From: CAYNZP01 sp964401835
GTDB lineage: Bacteria > Planctomycetota > Phycisphaerae > SM23-33
Length of the DNA stretch: 64,000 bases
Assembly: GCA_964401835.1 (NCBI GenBank)
Contig: CAYNZP010000003.1
Span: 1-64,000 of the forward strand
Direction: 5' to 3'
Shown: positions 60,080 through 64,000 of the stretch, piece after piece
Layout: each line of letters begins with the position of its first letter
Position numbering within the stretch: the stretch's first letter is position 1
The notes under the pieces: generated by a model
Database searches by the model: none
What the model was told of the DNA's origin: nothing
What the model saw: the letters and a program-made list of their open reading frames with translations, nothing else
Made by a program: the position numbers and the translations under genes

Positions 60080-62409
60080 GTAATGTTACTCTCTTCGCCC
60101 AAGGCCCATTGAATGACTTTTAACTGAGCATCAATCGCTGCATCCAATGAAAACTTTTGCTTTATCCAGTTTCGCTCAACCTGACCCATTTGGCGACAAA
60201 GGTCTTTATCTTCTATTAACTTTACTACGGCCTCATAAAAAGCATCAAAGTCTTTGGCCGGCACTAAAAAACCCGTCTGCTTATCTTTAATCGCATCTCG
60301 GCTGCCTCTAACATCATAAGCAACCACCGGCTTACCTGCGGCTTGTGCCTCGAGCAAAAACCTGGGCAGCCCCTCACGAAAAACGCTTGGAAAAACGACT
60401 AAGTCACAGCGGTGGACTAATTCATGGATCCGGTCTGTAAACCCCAGTACCTGAATGTTTGAGTCTACAGACTGAGCCTTTTGTTTAATACTGTTCCATA
60501 GCGGCCCTTCACCAGCCAGTATAAAATCAGCTCTTCTTCCAAACCTTTTTGCAAGCTCTATGATATCGTCTGGTCGTTTAGTCGGAATGAACCTTCCAAG
60601 ATAAAGCAATACAGGCCTATCTTCCGACAATCCAAATTCATCGTTCAGCTGCTTACGTTCATCGGCTTGTAAACCAACAGCCCATTTGTCCACATCCACG
60701 CCAACGCCAGGAACCTTGAACCATTGGCCGCCTGCTTTAGTCAGCCCATAGCGTTGGCAAGCATCTGCATCAGCCTGGTTCATCACAATTATTCCATCTG
60801 TAAACTTGGCCAATCTTTTTTCCACGAAACGGAAAATATTGTATTTCACTTTTGATTGATGTGGCGCAAAAGGCAAACCATGGGCCATGTAAATGGCAGA
60901 GCCAACCAGGTTTCTTGATGCAAACCGGGCGATCCAGCTCATGACAGGCGTATGGACAACCATTAGGTCGTAGCGACCCTTTTTAAGAATTTTTCGCACT
61001 TCGCGATAAGTTCGCCACCACGTAAGCGGGTTTGACCAACCTCCCGGGGTAATCCCATGGACGGTAAAACCGGATTCAAGAAGGGGCTGATAATTGGGCC
61101 CGAAGCTCATGCATGCAAGTTCAACCTGCGTGCCCATCTCCTGCAGCCTTTTACAAACAGGAAGAATAAACAGCCTCAAGGGTCCTGCCTGATTTGCTAT
61201 CTGAAGCATCTTCAAAGGCTTATCGGCCTCTGGATCGCAGCCCGGGGGCAAAAAGATTTGAATAAAGTCGGTTACCTTTTTCGCGACAGAATCCCAACTG
61301 TAATGCTGGCAAACCATCTCATGAACTTCCTGTCGACGGGAACGTTGATGTTCTATTTTTCCTGAGAAACTGACTAACTCATCAACAAGGCTCGCTGGTC
61401 GTGCAGGATCGAACAGCCCCGGCAATCCGAGGTCAACCAAAACATCGTCAAGGTCTGCACCTTTGGGAACAAAAACAGGAAGGCCGACGCTTACAGCGTC
61501 CCAGAATTTCAGAGCCGAAAGCCCATATCGTAACTTTCGGGTATCATGAATCGGGATTACGGATGCATCACAGGCGCTGAGGAATTTTGCGGCCTTTTCA
61601 TGTGTCCCAGATTCGATAAGGGTAAAACGATTCTCTAATCCATCTCTTTCGAGCGATCTTCTAATTTCTTGCTCAAGCTGTCCCTGACCAAGCAAAGCAA
61701 AATGGATATCTTCGTTAGCACGCTGCTTTAATTCCTTCGCAGCATCCAGCAGAAAATCCAATCCCTGCCATGGCGCGAAGGTCCCTGCAAAACCTACTAT
61801 TACTTTATCAGCAGGAAGATTAAATTCCCTTCTGGCCTCGAGACGATCCTGCGGGCACATCACCCTCGCCCTTGCGCCGTTATTTATTGCCGCAGTCGTA
61901 TCAGCCCTTGCTCCTCGGCGCAAGCATTCCTCTTTAAGCCCACGAGTCACACAGACAAGCCCGGAAGAGAGCCGATTATTAATATAGTCCAGCTTTCTAA
62001 TAAGCCAGGCCCCAATGCGAGAACCGCCTCGCATAAGAATTTCCTGATCGACCATACTGTCCACTTCACCGATCAGGGGTACAGACCAAAGACGGCTGAC
62101 CAAGCCCATCAGCCCCTGAAAAAAACAGGTGCGGACGTAAATAGCGTCCGGGCGGTTGAGACGAACCCAACCTGCTAATCGCAGTACCAAAAGAATCTGA
62201 AACAATAGAAAGCTCAAAAAACTTCGGCGCGGAAGGCGAATGAAGTGAATATCAAGATCGCCGGCATAACTGTCCATTCCCTTGTAGTGAGGTGCAATTA
62301 TCTTCAACTCATGGCCGCATGCAATGAGCCCTTCGGCCAACCCGCGGAAATGAATCGTTCCCCCGCCAGGCTTGCCAAGGCTTTCACCCCATATGAACAG
62401 AATTTTCAT
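60076..62409 (-). CDS. Double GT4 glycosyltransferase fusion
   Basis: A 777-residue protein made of two full GT4 domains. Half 1 (about 1-390) starts WGESLGKPGGGTIHFRGLAEGL and has GFAGTFAPWQGLDFL with a C-terminal KFWDAVSVGLPVFVPKG. Half 2 (about 399-777) starts MLQIANQAGPLRLFILPVCKRL, with PVLLYLGRFIPTKRPDD and the donor-binding EGLPRFLLEAQAAGKPVVA (Glu-x7-Glu). Half 1 lacks an exact Glu-x7-Glu, so its activity is less sure. The fusion could add two consecutive sugars. It is convergent with the flippase and follows the DegT gene on the same strand, with a terminator between. Confidence 0.9.
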   Translation of the reverse strand: MKILFIWGESLGKPGGGTIHFRGLAEGLIACGHELKIIAPHYKGMDSYAGDLDIHFIRLPRRSFLSFLLFQILLVLRLAGWVRLNRPDAIYVRTCFFQGLMGLVSRLWSVPLIGEVDSMVDQEILMRGGSRIGAWLIRKLDYINNRLSSGLVCVTRGLKEECLRRGARADTTAAINNGARARVMCPQDRLEARREFNLPADKVIVGFAGTFAPWQGLDFLLDAAKELKQRANEDIHFALLGQGQLEQEIRRSLERDGLENRFTLIESGTHEKAAKFLSACDASVIPIHDTRKLRYGLSALKFWDAVSVGLPVFVPKGADLDDVLVDLGLPGLFDPARPASLVDELVSFSGKIEHQRSRRQEVHEMVCQHYSWDSVAKKVTDFIQIFLPPGCDPEADKPLKMLQIANQAGPLRLFILPVCKRLQEMGTQVELACMSFGPNYQPLLESGFTVHGITPGGWSNPLTWWRTYREVRKILKKGRYDLMVVHTPVMSWIARFASRNLVGSAIYMAHGLPFAPHQSKVKYNIFRFVEKRLAKFTDGIIVMNQADADACQRYGLTKAGGQWFKVPGVGVDVDKWAVGLQADERKQLNDEFGLSEDRPVLLYLGRFIPTKRPDDIIELAKRFGRRADFILAGEGPLWNSIKQKAQSVDSNIQVLGFTDRIHELVHRCDLVVFPSVFREGLPRFLLEAQAAGKPVVAYDVRGSRDAIKDKQTGFLVPAKDFDAFYEAVVKLIEDKDLCRQMGQVERNWIKQKFSLDAAIDAQLKVIQWALGEESNIT

Positions 62410-62505
62410 TGATAATTATTCCTCAATGCAGATCGAACTGGACAGCTTTCAGATATTTAATTATTGGCCAAGAAAAGCGTTAGGCACACAACTCGTTATC
62501 TGGGC

Positions 62506-62546
62506 CTATAAAAATGGCCGACGCATAACATTCGCATCGGCCATTT
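62506..62546 (-). terminator. Terminator after the second DegT aminotransferase
   Basis: AAATGGCCGA pairs perfectly with TCGGCCATTT; on the minus strand the stem ends in TTTTTATAG, about 45 bases past the DegT stop. It separates that gene from the double glycosyltransferase. Confidence 0.8.
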
Positions 62547-62592
62547 GAATTATTCAACTGAAATTAATATCCCATCATTGGCTTAAATCGCC

Positions 62593-63696
62593 TTAGCTGA
62601 GGAACTCCTTGACCTTATCTGCCACGAAGCAAAGCTGCTCGTCTGAAAGTTCCGAGTATACCGGCAGGGCCAGTGTTTCGTCGGCTGCCTTTTCGGATTC
62701 CGGGAAATCGCCGCGCTTGTAGCCCAGGTCGACAAAGCAGTCCTGTTCGTGCAGGCTAAGCGGATAATAAATTTCTACGCCGATTTCGTTTTCCTTGAGG
62801 AAATCTCTCAGATCGTCCCGCTTTGGTACGCGAATGACGTACTGGTTGTAGATGGTCTCACAGTCCGGGCTGATTACAGGCGTCTTGACCGCATCAAAGC
62901 CAGCGAACAGCTCATTATATCTGGCAGCGTTTTGGCGGCGCTTGGCTGACCAATCATCCAGATGACGAAGTTTGACAATTAAGCCGGCAGCCTGAATCGT
63001 GTCCAGACGGAAGTTTCCGCCGACCCATTTGTGATAGTACTTCGGCTTGGAGCCGTGGTTGCGGAAGATGCGGATTTTCTCACCCAACTCTTCATCCTGC
63101 GTGACAATCATTCCGCCATCACCCATTCCGCCAAGGTTCTTGGACGGGAAGAAGCTGAAGCAGCCGACAGTACCGATCGAGCCTGCCCTTTTGCCCTTAT
63201 ACTTGGATCCTATTGATTGTGCAGCATCTTCGATCACAGACAAATTATGCTTCTTGGCCACTTCCATTATCGGGTCCATATCAGCCATCTGGCCGTAGAG
63301 GTGGACGGGGATAATGGCTTTGGTCTTATCGGTTACGACCGCCTCGATCTTCGAAGGGCCGATGTTGTACGTTTTCGGGTCGATATCGACAAATACCGGC
63401 TTTGCACCAACTCTCCAGATAGCGCCAACAGTGGCAAAGAACGTATACGGGGTGGTAATGACTTCATCGCCACAGCCGACACCAAGCGCCATCAGGCTGT
63501 TCAGCAGTGCATCTGAACCACTGGATACGCCTATGCCAGACTTACATTCACTATATTCGGCCACGAGCTTTTCAAGCTCTTTGACCTCGGGGCCATTGAT
63601 GAAATACTGGCTTTCCATCACCGACTCGATTGCCGGCATGATCTCTTCCTTAATAGTTGCAAACTGCGCCTTCAAATCTAACAGTGGAACTTTCAT
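62593..63696 (-). CDS. DegT/DnrJ/EryC1/StrS aminotransferase (WbpE/WlbC-like)
   Basis: A 367-residue PLP aminotransferase whose N-terminus MKVPLLDLKAQF and the motif VEDAAQSIGSKYKGKRAGSIG (Asp) fit WbpE/WlbC-type enzymes. The catalytic Lys lies in CFSFFPSKNLGGMGDGGM (about 185). It would aminate a 3-keto nucleotide uronic acid or a 4-keto sugar. Directly upstream is the end of a WbpD-like N-acetyltransferase, which supports a 2,3-diamino-2,3-dideoxy uronic acid pathway. AGGAAG precedes ATG by 9 bases. Confidence 0.9.
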   Translation of the reverse strand: MKVPLLDLKAQFATIKEEIMPAIESVMESQYFINGPEVKELEKLVAEYSECKSGIGVSSGSDALLNSLMALGVGCGDEVITTPYTFFATVGAIWRVGAKPVFVDIDPKTYNIGPSKIEAVVTDKTKAIIPVHLYGQMADMDPIMEVAKKHNLSVIEDAAQSIGSKYKGKRAGSIGTVGCFSFFPSKNLGGMGDGGMIVTQDEELGEKIRIFRNHGSKPKYYHKWVGGNFRLDTIQAAGLIVKLRHLDDWSAKRRQNAARYNELFAGFDAVKTPVISPDCETIYNQYVIRVPKRDDLRDFLKENEIGVEIYYPLSLHEQDCFVDLGYKRGDFPESEKAADETLALPVYSELSDEQLCFVADKVKEFLS

Positions 63697-63743
63697 ATTT
63701 CTCTCTTCCTGTAAAAAAAGATTAAGTTCGTCAATTTACTGGT

Positions 63744-64000
63744 TTATTTTGTTTCTTCCTTAAATTCATCATACGACTTCTCACCGACCGACAGTTCGGG
63801 CGGAAGAGGCGCTTCCTCATCCAAATCCAGGCATCTGAGTAAACCTGGTTCGACTTCCTTGTATCGATAGCCGCTCTCAGGACAAACCATAACACCCTCG
63901 CCATCGGGATTTGCAAGCCTTTGTCCGTGCCGGCTTACCCAGCCATCCTGCCTGCCGGGAACGCCTACCATCAGGGCATAATCCGGAACGTCTTTGGCTA
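63744..64000 (-). CDS. WbpD-like N-acetyltransferase (3' part)
   Basis: The frame is open to the right edge, and only the C-terminal 85 codons are present. They read VPDYALMVGVPGRQDGWVS, then RHGQRL and GVMVCPESGYRYKE, which fits the left-handed beta-helix end and tail of WbpD/WlbB enzymes that acetylate the 3-amino group of UDP-2-acetamido-3-amino-2,3-dideoxy-glucuronate. The tail continues as an acidic region (LDLDEEAPLPPELSV) to EETK. The gene lies 47 bases upstream of the DegT gene on the same strand. The start and catalytic His lie outside the window. Confidence 0.8.
   Translation of the reverse strand, partial: AKDVPDYALMVGVPGRQDGWVSRHGQRLANPDGEGVMVCPESGYRYKEVEPGLLRCLDLDEEAPLPPELSVGEKSYDEFKEETK

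Overview
The window looks like chromosomal DNA of a Planctomycetota bacterium, most likely class Phycisphaerae (Sedimentisphaerales-like). The evidence is indirect: three secreted proteins end in PEP-CTERM sorting tails, one pseudopilin has a planctomycete-style N-terminus, signal peptidase I carries a zinc-ribbon insertion, and several hypothetical proteins have a planctomycetal look. LptB, MlaE and a GmhA-type isomerase point to an outer membrane. No rRNA, CRISPR array or phage module was seen.

Positions 1-17,300 are mostly housekeeping. They hold the end of a CPBP protease, a flavodoxin, a SpoIIE-type phosphatase, tRNA-Ala, ispE, a tRNA-Val/tRNA-Ile2 pair, a sigma factor, mlaE and tilS, a GT-C-like membrane protein, a lipoprotein, a Xer recombinase, an orphan HicB and an FmdB zinc ribbon. 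TilS makes lysidine on tRNA-Ile(CAU), so enzyme and probable substrate lie within 4 kb. Between tRNA-Ala and ispE sit two accessory genes, one HEPN-like. They are bracketed by two divergent copies of the ispE 3' end, which is the clearest sign of insertion in the window.

Positions 17,300-34,000 hold leuS, hemL, a PEP-CTERM protein, a lipoprotein, a PAS histidine kinase, a calcineurin-like phosphoesterase, lptB, lepB, pyrE, gmhA, a PEP-CTERM trypsin-like protease, a thioredoxin-fold protein without its cysteines, and an epimerase/UbiA-type prenyltransferase pair. A 10-bp tandem repeat (nine units of a CTGCCC core) lies downstream of the kinase.

Positions 34,000-64,000 form a large surface-polysaccharide locus on both strands. 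It encodes a WbpM/FlaA1-type dehydratase, two DegT-type aminotransferases, a heparinase II/III-like protein, GT4 glycosyltransferases (one a 777-residue double enzyme), a GNAT acetyltransferase, an initiating sugar-phosphate transferase, a 2-hydroxyacid dehydrogenase, a class I/II aminotransferase, a 658-residue tandem ATP-grasp protein, an alcohol dehydrogenase-Gfo/Idh/MocA fusion, a hexapeptide acetyltransferase, an O-antigen ligase/polymerase-like protein, a flippase and, at the edge, a WbpD-like N-acetyltransferase. Together they would make nucleotide-activated amino sugars, load one onto a lipid carrier, extend, flip and polymerise it. The hydroxyacid dehydrogenase, aminotransferase and ATP-grasp genes suggest an added acyl or aminoacyl decoration; that is inference. 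A small gene at 56,880-57,130 appears broken by a single-base frameshift. All calls come from reading the sequence; no database search was run.
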